DNA of 64,000 nt from Cellulosimicrobium protaetiae. Lineage in GTDB: Bacteria > Actinomycetota > Actinomycetes > Actinomycetales > Cellulomonadaceae. Shown in pieces: positions 45,858 to 55,437 of the stretch. The stretch lies in assembly GCF_009708005.2 (NCBI RefSeq), contig NZ_CP052757.1, positions 930,001 to 994,000 on the forward strand, given 5' to 3'. Position numbers and translations under genes: made by a program. How positions within the stretch are numbered: the stretch's first letter is position 1; each line of letters begins with the position of its first letter. The notes below the pieces were generated by a model. That model searched no databases, was not told the origin of the DNA, and worked only from the letters and a program-made list of their open reading frames with translations.

Positions 45858-47243
45858 GTGTCCCACCGCACCGCACCCCGGCCCGCGCGCCGTCGTCGGG
45901 CCCGCGCCGCAGCCACCGCCGTCACGGCGGTCACCGCCCTCGCGCTCACCGCGTGCGCCGGGCCGAGCGTGGCCGGGGCCGACGGCGCCGCCACCGCGGG
46001 CGACGAGGCGACGGCCGAGGCCGTCGACTGGTCCGCCGTCGAGCCGGCGTCCGAGATCACGTGGTGGAGCAACCACCCCGGCACGTCGCAGGAGATCGAG
46101 CAGGAGCTGATCGACCGGTTCGAGGAGGAGTCCGGGATCTCGGTCGAGCTCGTCACCGCGGGCGCGAACTACGACGAGGTCGCGCAGCGCTTCCAGGCCG
46201 CGTCGCAGACCGACGAGCTGCCCGACGTCGTCATCGCGTCCGACGTGTGGTGGTTCCGCTACCACCTCAACGACCAGATCCTGCCGCTCGACGACGTGCT
46301 CGAGTTCGTCGAGGCCGACGCCGACGACTTCCAGCCCGCGCTCTACGCGGACTACGAGTACGACGACCAGCACTGGGCCGTGCCCTACGCGCGCTCGACG
46401 CCGCTGTTCTACTACAACAAGGACCTGTGGACGGCGGCCGGCCTGCCCGACCGCGGCCCCGAGACGTGGGAGGAGCTCGAGGCCTGGGACGCGTCCGTCA
46501 AGCCGCTCGTCCCGGCCGGCGGGTCGACGTTCGGCCTGTCCACCGGGCCGTCGTGGGGCGCGTGGTGGTTCGAGAACATGATCTGGGGCCAGGGCGGCGC
46601 GTACTCCGACGGGTTCGACCTCACGCTCGACTCGGAGGAGTCGGTCGCGGGCGGCCAGTTCCTGCACGAGCTGTTCCACGAGAAGGGCGTCGCGACGCTC
46701 TCCGCGGACGACGCGATGGCCGACTTCTCGTCCGGTCTCATCGCCTCGACGATCGGCTCGACGGGCTCGCTCAAGGGCGCGCTCGACGCGGCGTCGTTCG
46801 AGGTCGGCACGGCGTACCTGCCCGACGGCCCGGCCGGCGGCGGCACCCCGACGGGCGGCACCGGCCTCGCGATCCCGTCGTCGAAGTCGCCCGAGGAGCA
46901 GCTCGCCGCGGCGATGTTCCTCGCGTTCCTCACGAACACCGACAACACCGCGTACTTCTCGCAGAACACCGGCTACATGCCGGTGCGCACGTCGGCCGTC
47001 GAGTCCGACACGATGAAGGCCATCTACGAGACGACGCCGCAGTTCCGCACCGCGGTCGACCAGCTCGCCGACAAGGCACGCATCCAGGACGACGTCCGCG
47101 TGTTCGTCCCCGGCGCCGACGCGCTGCTCAACGAGGCGATCGAGCAGATCGTCATCGAGGGCGTCGACCCGGCGACCGCGTTCGAGTCGGTCACGCCGCG
47201 CATCGAGACGGCGTACACCGAGAACGTCGAGCCCTACCTGTGA
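45858..47243 (+). CDS. ugpB: Solute-binding lipoprotein, UgpB-like
   Basis: A 461-residue extracellular binding protein of the SBP_bac_1/UgpB family that delivers substrate to the UgpAE channel. It has an Arg-rich signal peptide and a lipobox ending LALTACAG (Cys near residue 33). Typical motifs are ITWWSNHPGTSQE, DVVIASDVWWF, PLFYYNKDLWTAAGL and WEELEAW. A Trp/Gly-rich stretch near 235 (GPSWGAWWFENM) resembles the phosphoglycerol-binding face of UgpB. Start GTG 45858 follows GAAGGAG. A 148-base gap from ugpE may hold a processing site but shows no strong hairpin. The last codon overlaps the next start (GTGA). Confidence 0.88.
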   Translation: MSHRTAPRPARRRRARAAATAVTAVTALALTACAGPSVAGADGAATAGDEATAEAVDWSAVEPASEITWWSNHPGTSQEIEQELIDRFEEESGISVELVTAGANYDEVAQRFQAASQTDELPDVVIASDVWWFRYHLNDQILPLDDVLEFVEADADDFQPALYADYEYDDQHWAVPYARSTPLFYYNKDLWTAAGLPDRGPETWEELEAWDASVKPLVPAGGSTFGLSTGPSWGAWWFENMIWGQGGAYSDGFDLTLDSEESVAGGQFLHELFHEKGVATLSADDAMADFSSGLIASTIGSTGSLKGALDAASFEVGTAYLPDGPAGGGTPTGGTGLAIPSSKSPEEQLAAAMFLAFLTNTDNTAYFSQNTGYMPVRTSAVESDTMKAIYETTPQFRTAVDQLADKARIQDDVRVFVPGADALLNEAIEQIVIEGVDPATAFESVTPRIETAYTENVEPYL

Positions 47244-48031
47244 CGGCGACCGTGACCGCGACGGCGCCCACCGGCGCAGTGTCCGAGCGGGCCGGGCGCC
47301 CGCGCGTCATCGCCCACCGCGGCAACAGCTCGGTCGCTCCGCAGAACACGCTCGCCGCGTTCGAGGCGGCGTGGCGGGCCGGGGCGCACAGCATCGAGAT
47401 CGACGTGCAGCTCACGGCGGACGGCGAGCCGGTCGTCATCCACGACGACACGGTCGACGCGACGACGTCGGGCAGCGGCACGGTCGCGCGGCTGGACCGC
47501 GCGGCGATCCGGGCGCTCGACGCCGGGTCGTGGTTCTCGCCGGCGTTCGGCGGCCAGCGCGTGCCGACGTTCGCCGAGGTGGTCGACCTCCTCGTCCGCC
47601 GGCCGGGGATGGACCTGCTGCTCGAGCTCAAGGGGTCGTGGACGGCGGAGCAGGTGCGGCGCGTCACGGGCCCGATCCGGTTCGCGGGCATCGCGGACCG
47701 GGTCGTCGGGCAGAGCTTCTGGCCCGAGACGGTCGCGGCCCTGCGCGAGGCGGACCCGGGCCTGCGCCGCGGGCTGCTCGTCGCGTCGCTCGACGACGAC
47801 GTGCTCGCCCGCTGCGCCGAGCTCGACGTCGTGACGTGCAACCCGATGGGCCTGCTCCTCCTCGAGGACCCGGGGCTCGTGCAGCGCCTGCACGACGCCG
47901 GTCTCGAGGTCGCGGTGTGGACGCTCGACGAGACCGCGCACTGGGCGGACGCCGTCGAGCTCGGCGTGGACGCGATCATCACCGACCGGCCGGACCGCCT
48001 CGCGGGCTGGCTCGCGGGCCGGGACGTCTAG
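47240..48031 (+). CDS. ugpQ: Glycerophosphodiester phosphodiesterase
   Basis: A 263-residue enzyme that hydrolyses glycerophosphodiesters to glycerol-3-phosphate and an alcohol. Family residues are present: VIAHRGNSSVAPQNTLAAF with the catalytic His, IEIDVQLTADGEPVVIHDD with metal-binding Glu/Asp and the second His, and a TIM-barrel end AIITDRPDRLAGWL. No signal peptide: it is cytoplasmic and would act on diesters brought in by the transporter. Start GTG 47240 overlaps the ugpB stop. A strong terminator follows. Its presence is the main reason to assign the ABC genes to Ugp rather than to a sugar. Confidence 0.92.
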   Translation: MTATVTATAPTGAVSERAGRPRVIAHRGNSSVAPQNTLAAFEAAWRAGAHSIEIDVQLTADGEPVVIHDDTVDATTSGSGTVARLDRAAIRALDAGSWFSPAFGGQRVPTFAEVVDLLVRRPGMDLLLELKGSWTAEQVRRVTGPIRFAGIADRVVGQSFWPETVAALREADPGLRRGLLVASLDDDVLARCAELDVVTCNPMGLLLLEDPGLVQRLHDAGLEVAVWTLDETAHWADAVELGVDAIITDRPDRLAGWLAGRDV

Positions 48032-48053
48032 GACGTCCCGCGGGACCCGGGGT

Positions 48054-48085
48054 GGTGGGGCGGGGCCGTGCGGCTCCGCCCCACC
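48054..48085. terminator. Bidirectional terminator after ugp operon
   Basis: A 15-base stem (left arm GGTGGGGCGGGGCCG, right arm CGGCTCCGCCCCACC, one G-U pair) with a TG loop lies between the convergent ugpQ and DHFR-like genes, 22 bases after the ugpQ stop and 1 base before the other. Confidence 0.75.
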
Positions 48086-48086
48086 G

Positions 48087-48650
48087 TCACCGGGTCACGG
48101 GCCGGTAGCGCACGGCCACGGCCCCCGACCGGAACTCCCGACGGCCGACGAGCTCGAGCTGGATGCGTTCCCGCAGACCGGCGAGCAGCGTCGGCCCGTG
48201 CCCGGCGAGGACCGGCTGCACGACGAGCTCGTACTCGTCGATCAGCCCCAGGTCGGCCAGCGCCAGGGGGAGCGTCACGCCGCCCACCCACAGGCCCTCG
48301 CCCGGCTCCTGCTTGAGCCGCTCGACCGCGGGCCCCAGATCACCCCGGACCAGCTCGGCGTTCCAGTCGGGGTCGGTCAACGTGCTCGACACGACGTGCT
48401 TCCGTGCCCCGTCGATGGCCTCGGCGAACGGGACCTCCCACTCGTCCATCCAGTCGGGCCACGCGCCCGTGGCCGGACGCCGCCAGGCGGACTCCATCAT
48501 CTCGTAGGTCACCCGGCCGAACAGGAGCGCGTCGGCGCGCTCCATCTCGGCGGTCCAGTAGCGCATCGACTCCTCGTCCGGCGGGAGCCCCGCCTCGTGG
48601 TGGCAGCAGCCGTCGAGCGTGACGTTGATCGAGTACCGCAGCGGTCTCAT
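48087..48650 (-). CDS. Dihydrofolate reductase / RibD C-terminal family protein
   Basis: A 187-residue cytoplasmic oxidoreductase of the RibD_C family, NADPH-dependent enzymes that resemble DHFR. The fold runs from RYSINVTLDG through DALLFGRVTYEMMESAWR, the Gly-rich GLWVGGVTLPLAL that contacts the nucleotide, and IDEYELVVQPVLAGHGPTLL. These proteins are often found alone in actinobacteria without known substrates, so no specific reaction is assigned. Start ATG 48650 follows GGGGA at 6 bases. Single transcription unit; the next gene on the same strand is 103 bases upstream. Confidence 0.87.
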   Translation of the reverse strand: MRPLRYSINVTLDGCCHHEAGLPPDEESMRYWTAEMERADALLFGRVTYEMMESAWRRPATGAWPDWMDEWEVPFAEAIDGARKHVVSSTLTDPDWNAELVRGDLGPAVERLKQEPGEGLWVGGVTLPLALADLGLIDEYELVVQPVLAGHGPTLLAGLRERIQLELVGRREFRSGAVAVRYRPVTR

Positions 48651-48753
48651 CGCGTTCCCCTCCCGTGGTGCGCTCCGGGGCGCACTGGCGTCCACCCGTG
48701 GTCAGACGGCCGCCCGACCCGTTTCTCATCGGCGACCGCACCGGCGTCGACCG

Positions 48754-49695
48754 TCAGCCGGGTCGGCGTCGGTGGGGGACACGGACGCGGTCGAGGTCCT
48801 GTGCGACCGTGAGCTCGCCGTCGAACACCTCGCGCGCCTCGCGCCAGAACTCCGTCGGGTCGGGGTAGCGCTGCGAGAAGTGCGTGAGCACGAGCGAGCG
48901 CACGCCCGCCTCGGCGGCGACGGTCGCCGCCTGTCGCGCCGTGAGATGCCCCCAGCGCTCGGCCTGGTCCCGGTCGCGGTCGAGGAACGTCGACTCGATG
49001 ACGAGCAGGTCCACACCGTCCGCGAGGCGGTGCACCGCGTCGCACAGGCGCGTGTCCATGACGAACGCGAACGACTGCCCGGGGCGCGGCGCGCTCACCT
49101 CGTCGAGCGTGACGGTGCGGCCGTCGGGGGCGGTGACGACGCCGGTCCGCTGCAGCTCGCCGACCGCGGGCCCGGCCAGCCCGTGCCGCGCGAGCAGGGC
49201 GGGGTCGAGCGACCGGCCGTCGGGCTCGTCCAGGCGGTAGCCCATCGCCTCCAGGGTGTGGTCGAGGCGTTCCGCGCGCAGCGTGAACCCCGGCTCGGGG
49301 CGGCCGGTGACGGGCGGGACGACGCCGTCCGTCGTCAGGGGCTGGAGCTCCAGGTGGCCGCGGCGGAAGTGGGCGCTCGCGTCGAGCAGGTGGTCCACCC
49401 ACCGCTGGCCCGACGCCGGGTAGGTCACCCCGATCGTGTGCCGCACGCCGTCGCCGCTGATGCGCTGCGAGACGCCCGCCAGGCCGAGGCTGTGGTCGCC
49501 GTGCAGGTGCGTGATCGCGATGCGCGTGAGGTCGGTCGCGGACACGCCCGCGAACGACATCTGGCGCTGCGTCCCCTCGCCGGGGTCGAAGAGGATCGCC
49601 TCGTCGTCCCAGAACAGCACGTAGCCGTTGTGGTTGCGCGTGCGGGTCGGGACCATGCTGGCCGTCCCGAGGACGACGAGCTCGCGGCGGGACAT
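48754..49695 (-). CDS. rnz: Ribonuclease Z / metallo-beta-lactamase fold
   Basis: A 313-residue protein of the RNase Z family, which trims tRNA 3' ends. The zinc-binding motif [13 protein letters not shown] is near residue 60, with [15 protein letters not shown] at the start, [12 protein letters not shown] (metal Asp) near 210 and [11 protein letters not shown] (metal His) near 280, all diagnostic of the ElaC/RNase Z branch. The ATG (49695) gives the usual short leader before the first strand. The gene is divergent from the histidine phosphatase 78 bases away, which leaves room for two short promoters. Length is normal. Confidence 0.92.
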   Translation of the reverse strand: MSRRELVVLGTASMVPTRTRNHNGYVLFWDDEAILFDPGEGTQRQMSFAGVSATDLTRIAITHLHGDHSLGLAGVSQRISGDGVRHTIGVTYPASGQRWVDHLLDASAHFRRGHLELQPLTTDGVVPPVTGRPEPGFTLRAERLDHTLEAMGYRLDEPDGRSLDPALLARHGLAGPAVGELQRTGVVTAPDGRTVTLDEVSAPRPGQSFAFVMDTRLCDAVHRLADGVDLLVIESTFLDRDRDQAERWGHLTARQAATVAAEAGVRSLVLTHFSQRYPDPTEFWREAREVFDGELTVAQDLDRVRVPHRRRPG

Positions 49696-49773
49696 GGCCC
49701 CAGCGTGCCACGGCGCCGCTCCTCGTGGGGTGGCTCGTAGGGTGGCGGGAGTACCCCCGAGATCCGGAGAACC

Positions 49774-50463
49774 ATGCGCCTGCTGCTCGTCCGCCACGGA
49801 CAGACCCCGTCCAACGTCGCCGGCCTGCTCGACACCGCCCTGCCCGGCCCGGGCCTCACCGCGCTCGGCGCGCGCCAGGCGGCGGCGATCCCGGACGCGC
49901 TCGCCGACCGCGTCGTCGAGGGCGTCGCGGTGTCGACGCTCGTGCGCACGCACCTCACGGCCGCGCCGCTGGCCGAGCGGCACGGCTACGACCCGCTCGA
50001 GCTCGACGGGTTCCGCGAGGTCGACGCGGGCGACCTGGAGATGTCGGCCGAGCACGACGACCACATGACGTACCTCGAGACGGTGTTCGCGTGGGGGCGT
50101 GGCGAGCCGGGCCGACGCATGCCCGGTGGCCCCGACGGCGCGGAGTTCCTCGCTCGCTACGACGACGCCGTCGCGAGCGTCGTGCGCACGGGGTGGCGGA
50201 CCGCCGTCGTCGTGTCGCACGGGGCGGCGATCCGCGCATGGGCGTGCGCGCGCGTCGCGGGGGTCGACCTCGACCTGCTCGCCCGGACCCCGCTCGCGAA
50301 CACCGGGCTCGTCGAGGTCGAGGGCGACCCGACGTCGGGCTGGCGGCTCGTGGGCCTGAGCGACGGCCCGCTGGGCGGGGCCGCGCTGGACGACCTCGTC
50401 GCCGAGGACCCGACGGGCGAGTCCGTCGCCGAGGAGGAGCGACGCGCCGCGGCGGACGACTGA
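49774..50463 (+). CDS. Histidine phosphatase family protein
   Basis: A 229-residue phosphoglycerate mutase-like enzyme. The catalytic motif [10 protein letters not shown] opens the protein, [10 protein letters not shown] has the acid, and [13 protein letters not shown] the second active-site His. Substrate specificity in this superfamily cannot be read from sequence (broad phosphatases and cofactor-dependent mutases share it). No signal peptide. The C-terminal 20 residues are acidic. The gene is isolated from the kynurenine operon by 104 bases. Confidence 0.9.
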   Translation: MRLLLVRHGQTPSNVAGLLDTALPGPGLTALGARQAAAIPDALADRVVEGVAVSTLVRTHLTAAPLAERHGYDPLELDGFREVDAGDLEMSAEHDDHMTYLETVFAWGRGEPGRRMPGGPDGAEFLARYDDAVASVVRTGWRTAVVVSHGAAIRAWACARVAGVDLDLLARTPLANTGLVEVEGDPTSGWRLVGLSDGPLGGAALDDLVAEDPTGESVAEEERRAAADD

Positions 50464-50567
50464 CCTCTACCGACTGGTCGGCATGACGCAATGATTCGAT
50501 CAGGGCGACATCCGCGAGGCATCGCACGGATCTAGCGGTCGTCACGTTCGTGACATAGCCTGACGGG

Positions 50568-51440
50568 ATGGCCGCCGACGCACCGCTGCCCGCGCCGAAC
50601 GAGCGCGCGCTCGAGTCCGACATCGTCACCGACCTGCGCGAGCAGATGACGTACGGGTCGTACCTGCACCTCGACACGCTGCTCGCGGCGCAGGATCCGG
50701 TGAGCGACCCCGAGCACCACGACGAGATGCTGTTCATCGTCCAGCACCAGACGACCGAGCTCTGGCTCAAGCTCGTGCTTCACGAGCTGCGGTCCGCGCG
50801 CGACCTCCTCGCGGCCGACGAGCTCGGGGTCGCGCTCAAGCGCATCGCGCGCGTCAAGCACGTGCAGCGCACGCTCACCGAGCAGTGGTCCGTCCTCGCG
50901 ACGCTCACACCCAGCGAGTACGCGCAGTTCCGCGGGTTCCTCGGCCATGCGTCGGGCTTCCAGTCGTGGCAGTACCGCGCGGTCGAGTTCCTGCTGGGCA
51001 ACAAGAACGCGCGCATGCTCGCGGTGTTCGACGCCGAGCCCGAGGCCCGCGCCGAGCTCGCCCGGCTGCTGGCCGAGCCGAGCGTCTACGACGAGTTCCT
51101 GCGTCACCTCGCCCGCCACGGGCACGACGTCCCGCAGCACGTGCTGGACCGCGATCTGACCGTCGCGCACACCCTCGACGACGACCTCGTCGAGGTCTTC
51201 CGGCGCATCTACGACGACCCCGAGGCGCACTGGTCGGCGTACGAGACGTGCGAGGAGCTCGTCGACCTCGAGGACAACTTCCAGCTCTGGCGGTTCCGGC
51301 ACATGAAGACCGTGCTGCGGATCATCGGCACCAAGCGCGGCACGGGCGGGTCGAGCGGCGTCGGGTTCCTCCAGAAGGCGCTCGACCTCACGTTCTTTCC
51401 CGAGCTGTTCGCGGTGCGCACGGAGATCGGGCGGTCGTGA
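50568..51440 (+). CDS. kynA: Tryptophan 2,3-dioxygenase
   Basis: A 290-residue haem enzyme that opens the indole ring of L-tryptophan to N-formylkynurenine, the first step of the kynurenine pathway. Signatures: [51 protein letters not shown] and the C-terminal [17 protein letters not shown], with GTGGSSG contributing to the substrate pocket. The haem-ligating His is in WRFRHMK. Length is normal for bacteria. The next gene begins at a GTGA overlap, so expression is coupled to the amidohydrolase, kynureninase and PaaX-like regulator. Confidence 0.95.
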   Translation: MAADAPLPAPNERALESDIVTDLREQMTYGSYLHLDTLLAAQDPVSDPEHHDEMLFIVQHQTTELWLKLVLHELRSARDLLAADELGVALKRIARVKHVQRTLTEQWSVLATLTPSEYAQFRGFLGHASGFQSWQYRAVEFLLGNKNARMLAVFDAEPEARAELARLLAEPSVYDEFLRHLARHGHDVPQHVLDRDLTVAHTLDDDLVEVFRRIYDDPEAHWSAYETCEELVDLEDNFQLWRFRHMKTVLRIIGTKRGTGGSSGVGFLQKALDLTFFPELFAVRTEIGRS

Positions 51441-52606
51441 CCGGCGCTCCCCTCGGCCGGCCGGGCGACGGCGGCACCTGGCTCCCGCCGCTTGTCGACG
51501 CGCACGTGCACCTCGGCCTCGTCGACCCCGTCGCGGTGCGGCGCGGCGGGATCGCCGTCGTGCACGACCTCGGGTGGGTGCCCGACGTCGCGCGCAGGTG
51601 GCCCGGCACTCCCGGCTTCCCCGAGGTCGCGTTCGCGGGCGCGTTCCTCACCGCGCCGGGCGGCTACCCGTCGGACCGGTCGTGGGCACCCACCGGGTCG
51701 GTCGAAGAGGTCGCGACGCCCGACGAGGCCGTCGCCGCCGTCGACCGCCAGGTTGCCGCGGGCGCGTCGTTCGTCAAGGTCGCCTTGCACTCCGACGCCG
51801 GGCCGGTGCCCGACGACGTCACGCTCGCCGCGCTCGTCGGCCACGCCCACGCACGGGGCCGGGACGTCGTCGCGCACGTCGAGGGGCAGGGCATGGCGGC
51901 GCGCGCGTTCGAGGCCGGCGTCGACCGCTTCGCGCACGCCCCGTTCAGCGAGCACCTGCGCGACGACCTCCTGCGTGCGATGGCGCGCCCCCGCGCGTCG
52001 GCCCGCCCGCGCCCCGACTCGCCGCGGCCCGACGCCGAGCACGACCCTGCCCGCCGTCGAACACGACCTGGCGGTCGAAAGGAGCCGGACAACGACCCTC
52101 ATGTCGTGTTCGGCGGGGCGGGGGTGAGCTGGGTGAGCACGCTCGACGTCCACGGGTGGGGGAGCCCGAGGGCAGAGCAGGGCGTCGCGGTCGACAACGT
52201 GCGGCGCTTCGTCGCGCTCGGAGGCACCGTCGTCTACGGGACCGACCTCGGCAACGGTCCGCTGCCGCTCGGTGTGAACCCGCGCGAGCTGCGGGCGCTC
52301 GCGGCGGCCGGTCTCGACGCGCACGACCTCGTCGCGGCCCTCACGCGCGACGCCCCGGCCGGGCGCCGCACACCCGCTCGCGCGCCGCACGTCGAGACGG
52401 GGCGCCGGAACGCCGCGCTCGCGACGTGGGTCCCCGGCGACCCACCCGACCCCGACGACCCCGACGACGTCGCCGCGTGGCTCGCGCGCGCCGTCGTCGT
52501 CGAGCGGGACCGCGCAACGGACCCCGCTCCGGGCCAGGAGTTCCCGGACGCCGACCCGGACCCGGACGAGCCTGGAACCGACCCCGACCCCGACCCCGAA
52601 GGATGA
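51437..52606 (+). CDS. Amidohydrolase-superfamily protein in the kynurenine operon
   Basis: A 389-residue metal-dependent hydrolase. DAHVHLG near residue 23 has the HxH pair, KVAL the bridging Lys, DVVAHVEG and FAHAPF the next His residues, and [12 protein letters not shown] the final Asp, so the active site looks complete. An Arg/Pro/Asp-rich stretch of about 40 residues (encoded at about 51979-52095) interrupts the barrel, and the C-terminal 20 residues are a run of Asp-Pro. Sitting between kynA and kynU, it takes the place of the N-formylkynurenine formamidase that the pathway needs; no KynB or alpha/beta-hydrolase formamidase gene is here. Whether it performs that step is untested. Imidazolonepropionase-like or other ring-opening activity is the alternative. 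Confidence 0.82.
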   Translation: MTGAPLGRPGDGGTWLPPLVDAHVHLGLVDPVAVRRGGIAVVHDLGWVPDVARRWPGTPGFPEVAFAGAFLTAPGGYPSDRSWAPTGSVEEVATPDEAVAAVDRQVAAGASFVKVALHSDAGPVPDDVTLAALVGHAHARGRDVVAHVEGQGMAARAFEAGVDRFAHAPFSEHLRDDLLRAMARPRASARPRPDSPRPDAEHDPARRRTRPGGRKEPDNDPHVVFGGAGVSWVSTLDVHGWGSPRAEQGVAVDNVRRFVALGGTVVYGTDLGNGPLPLGVNPRELRALAAAGLDAHDLVAALTRDAPAGRRTPARAPHVETGRRNAALATWVPGDPPDPDDPDDVAAWLARAVVVERDRATDPAPGQEFPDADPDPDEPGTDPDPDPEG

Positions 52607-53952
52607 CCATGACCGAGGACCACGCCGCCCTTGCCGCCGCGCTCGACGCCGCCGACCCGCTCGCGCGGTTCCGGGACGCGTTCGTCGACTCCGACGAGGT
52701 CACGGCGTACCTCGACGGCAACTCGCTCGGGCGCCCGACCCGGGCGAGCGCGGACCGCCTCGCGCGGTTTGCGACCGAGCGGTGGGGCGCGCGGCTCATC
52801 CGGGGCTGGGACGAGGAGTGGTACGACCTCCCGCTGACGCTCGGCGACCGGATCGGCGCGGTGACGCTCGGCGCGGCACCCGGCCAGACGTTCGTCGGCG
52901 ACTCGACGACCGTGATCCTCTACAAGCTGGTCCGGGCGGCGCTGTCGGCGCCGCAGGTCGCGGGCCGCGACGAGATCGTGCTCGACGCCGGCAACTTCCC
53001 GACCGACCGCTACGTGCTGGAGGGCGTCGCGCGCGAGCACGGCGCGACGCTGCGGTGGATCACGCCCGAGCACGACGCAGGCGTGACGCCCGAGCAGGTC
53101 GCCGGCGTCCTCTCCGACCGGACGGCGCTCGTGCTGCTCAGCCACGTCGCGTACCGGTCGGGGTACGTGAGCGACGCCGCCGCGATCACCGCGCTCGCGC
53201 ACGACGCCGGGGCGCTCGTCCTGTGGGACCTGTGCCACTCGGTCGGGGCGCTGCCGGTCGAGCTCGACGCGTGGGGCGTCGACCTCGCCGCGGGCTGCAC
53301 GTACAAGTACCTGAACGGCGGGCCGGGCGCGCCCGCGTTCGGCTACGTGCGGGCCGACCTCCAGGACGCGCTGACCCAGCCGATCCAGGGCTGGATGGGC
53401 AGCGCGGCGCCGTTCGAGATGGGCCCGGCGTACGCGCCGCACGACGGCGTCCGGCGCTTCCTCTCCGGGACGCCCGCGATCGTCGGGATGCTCGCGATGC
53501 AGGACATGCTCGACCTGATCGACGACGCGGGGATCGCGGCGGTGCGGGCGAAGTCCGTCGCGCTCACCGAGCACGCGACGGCGCTCGTGGACGACCTGCT
53601 GCTCCCGCTCGGAGCGCGCTACGCGTCCCCGCGCGACCCGGCCCGGCGGGGGAGCCACGTCACCGTCGACCACTACGCGTTCGAGGCGACGCTCCCGCTG
53701 CTGTGGGAGCGCGGCGTGATCCCCGACTTCCGACGCCCCGACGGGCTGCGCCTCGGGCTGTCCCCGCTGTCGACGTCGTTCGACGAGGTGCGTGTCGGCG
53801 TCGAGGCCGTGCGCGACGCGCTGCGGGAGGTCCTCGACGGCCGCGCGGTCGCGGTGGCCCGTGTCTCGGGCACGGCCGGGAGTGCGACGGGCCCGGACAG
53901 GGACGCCGCAGGCCTGGGCGGGGACGCGACCGGCCCGGACGGGGTCGCGTGA
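52603..53952 (+). CDS. kynU: Kynureninase
   Basis: A 449-residue PLP enzyme that cleaves L-kynurenine to anthranilate and alanine. Family motifs: YLDGNSLGRPT, IGAVTLGAAPGQTFVGDSTT, LLSHVAYRSG, WDLCHSVGALPVE and the Schiff-base Lys in GCTYKYLNGGPGAPAF. The C-terminal part has the RRFLSGTPAI pocket. The end carries an extra 30-residue Gly/Ala/Asp-rich tail. Its start overlaps the amidohydrolase stop (ATGA), while ATG 52609 is the alternative; GTGA overlap joins it to the regulator. With kynA it yields anthranilate, so the operon is for tryptophan breakdown; no anthranilate-degrading gene is present. Confidence 0.95.
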   Translation: MTMTEDHAALAAALDAADPLARFRDAFVDSDEVTAYLDGNSLGRPTRASADRLARFATERWGARLIRGWDEEWYDLPLTLGDRIGAVTLGAAPGQTFVGDSTTVILYKLVRAALSAPQVAGRDEIVLDAGNFPTDRYVLEGVAREHGATLRWITPEHDAGVTPEQVAGVLSDRTALVLLSHVAYRSGYVSDAAAITALAHDAGALVLWDLCHSVGALPVELDAWGVDLAAGCTYKYLNGGPGAPAFGYVRADLQDALTQPIQGWMGSAAPFEMGPAYAPHDGVRRFLSGTPAIVGMLAMQDMLDLIDDAGIAAVRAKSVALTEHATALVDDLLLPLGARYASPRDPARRGSHVTVDHYAFEATLPLLWERGVIPDFRRPDGLRLGLSPLSTSFDEVRVGVEAVRDALREVLDGRAVAVARVSGTAGSATGPDRDAAGLGGDATGPDGVA

Positions 53953-54851
53953 TCCTCGACGACCTCGACTCCCGTCCCGGGAGCGCGACGTCGCTGCTGC
54001 GCAGCGTCGTCGGTCTGTACCTGCGTGACCTCGGGGGCGCGGTCGCGGTGGCCGACCTCGTCGAGCTGCTCGGTGCGCTCGGCGTCCCGGCGGTCGGTGC
54101 GCGCGGCGCGATCTCGCGCGTCAAGGCCAAGGGGCTGCTGGTCCCCGAGACCGTTGACGGACGCGCCGGGTACCGGCTCGCGCCCGGGGCCGGCTCGATG
54201 CTCGCGCGCGGCGACCGGCGGATCTTCGCGTACCGGCAGCAGGGCGACGACGACCCGTGGTGCCTCGTGTCGTTCTCGCTGCCGGAGGAGCGGCGCGCCG
54301 CGCGCCACCAGCTCCGGCGGCACCTCGCGTGGATCGGTGCCGGCACCGTCGCGGACGGCCTGTGGATCGTGCCCGGCCACCTCGCGGACGAGGTGGAGGA
54401 GGTCCTCGTCGCCCTGGGTGTGCGCGAGGCCGCGACGGTGTTCGTGACCGGACCGCCACGAGTCGCCGGGCCGTTCGCCGACGCCGCCGCGCGCTGGTGG
54501 GACCTCGACCGCGTCGCGGCGCTGCACCGCGACTTCCTCGCGCGCCACGGCGGCGCGGCGCCCAGCGGCACGGCGCCCGACGTCGCGGCGCCCGACGTCG
54601 CGTCCCCCGACGTCGCGTCCCCCGACGACACGTCGCCCCAGGACGTCGGCGCCTCGCCCCGCGCCGCGTTCGCCCGGTGGGTGCGCGCGGTCGACGACTG
54701 GCGACCCGTCCCGTACGCGGACCCCGGCCTGCCGGGCTCGTGGCTGCCCGCCGACTGGCCGGGAGCGGCGAGCGTCGCGCTGTTCGACGCCCTCCGCGGG
54801 GACCTCGCCACCGCCGCCGAGGACCACGTCCGGGTCGTCGTCGGGCGGTGA
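53949..54851 (+). CDS. PaaX-family transcriptional regulator
   Basis: A 300-residue GntR-superfamily regulator of the PaaX type. The N-terminal winged helix is SLLRSVVGLYLRDLGG through GARGAISRVKAKGLLVPE. PaaX in E. coli represses phenylacetate catabolism and is released by an aryl-CoA; here the gene is the last one coupled to the kyn genes (GTGA overlap), so it likely controls them in response to a tryptophan-derived aromatic. Between residues ~208 and 228 is a short Ala/Pro/Asp repeat absent from typical members; it is encoded by four 15-base units. The start is GTG 53949. Confidence 0.82.
   Translation: MILDDLDSRPGSATSLLRSVVGLYLRDLGGAVAVADLVELLGALGVPAVGARGAISRVKAKGLLVPETVDGRAGYRLAPGAGSMLARGDRRIFAYRQQGDDDPWCLVSFSLPEERRAARHQLRRHLAWIGAGTVADGLWIVPGHLADEVEEVLVALGVREAATVFVTGPPRVAGPFADAAARWWDLDRVAALHRDFLARHGGAAPSGTAPDVAAPDVASPDVASPDDTSPQDVGASPRAAFARWVRAVDDWRPVPYADPGLPGSWLPADWPGAASVALFDALRGDLATAAEDHVRVVVGR
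54573..54632. repeat. 15-bp tandem repeat inside paaX-like gene
   Basis: Four in-frame 15-base units encode APDVA, APDVA, SPDVA and SPDDT, making a spacer between the DNA-binding half and the C-terminal domain. The unit count could differ between strains without frameshift. Confidence 0.85.
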
Positions 54852-54869
54852 CGGGGGCACAGTGAGGTC

Positions 54870-55205
54870 ATGAGCGACTCGACGCCCGACCTCCCGCCCG
54901 CCCTGCGCACGCTCGTCGACGCGACCAACGCGGGCGACTCGGCGCGCTTCCTCACCGCGTTCACCGACGACGGCTTCCTCGACGACTGGGGACGTCAGTT
55001 CCGCGGGCACGACGAGCTCGCGAGCTGGGACCGCACGGACAACATCGGCAAGCGGTCGCGATTCGACGTAACCGGGCTGCGCGACGGCGCGTCCGCGGAC
55101 GAGGTGCTGCTGGACCTCACGGTGTCCGGCGACGGGTACAACGGGCCGGCGACGTTCACGATCCTCCTGCGCGACGGCCTGATCGCGAGCCTCGTCATCT
55201 CCTGA
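54870..55205 (+). CDS. NTF2-like (SnoaL-type) protein
   Basis: A 111-residue cone-fold protein of the NTF2/SnoaL type, in which a single small domain binds a ligand or catalyses a ring reaction. The pattern LVDATNAGDSARFLTAFTDD then WGRQFRGHDELASWD and a long beta sheet with the final TFTILLRDGLIASLVIS is characteristic. It starts 19 bases after the PaaX-like gene and may belong to the kyn operon, but has no clear catalytic Asp/His dyad that I can point to. Function not assignable. Confidence 0.8.
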   Translation: MSDSTPDLPPALRTLVDATNAGDSARFLTAFTDDGFLDDWGRQFRGHDELASWDRTDNIGKRSRFDVTGLRDGASADEVLLDLTVSGDGYNGPATFTILLRDGLIASLVIS

Positions 55206-55437
55206 CCGGTCGGCCCTCGGCCGGGCGCGGGTCGACGCCGGTCCCTGCGCGACCCCACGCCCCCGGCTCCCGGAGCGGGTGCACCGAGTTCGCCGGTCGG
55301 TCCGCCGGTGTTCACCCGGGCGACGGATGCGCGCCACCCGGGCTCCCTACGGTGACAGCGCTTCCCACACGGGTTCGTCGCCGCCACGGTGGTCCGACGG
55401 TCGTCGCCGCGCGGACCCCTGACCCGCGAAGGAACCC

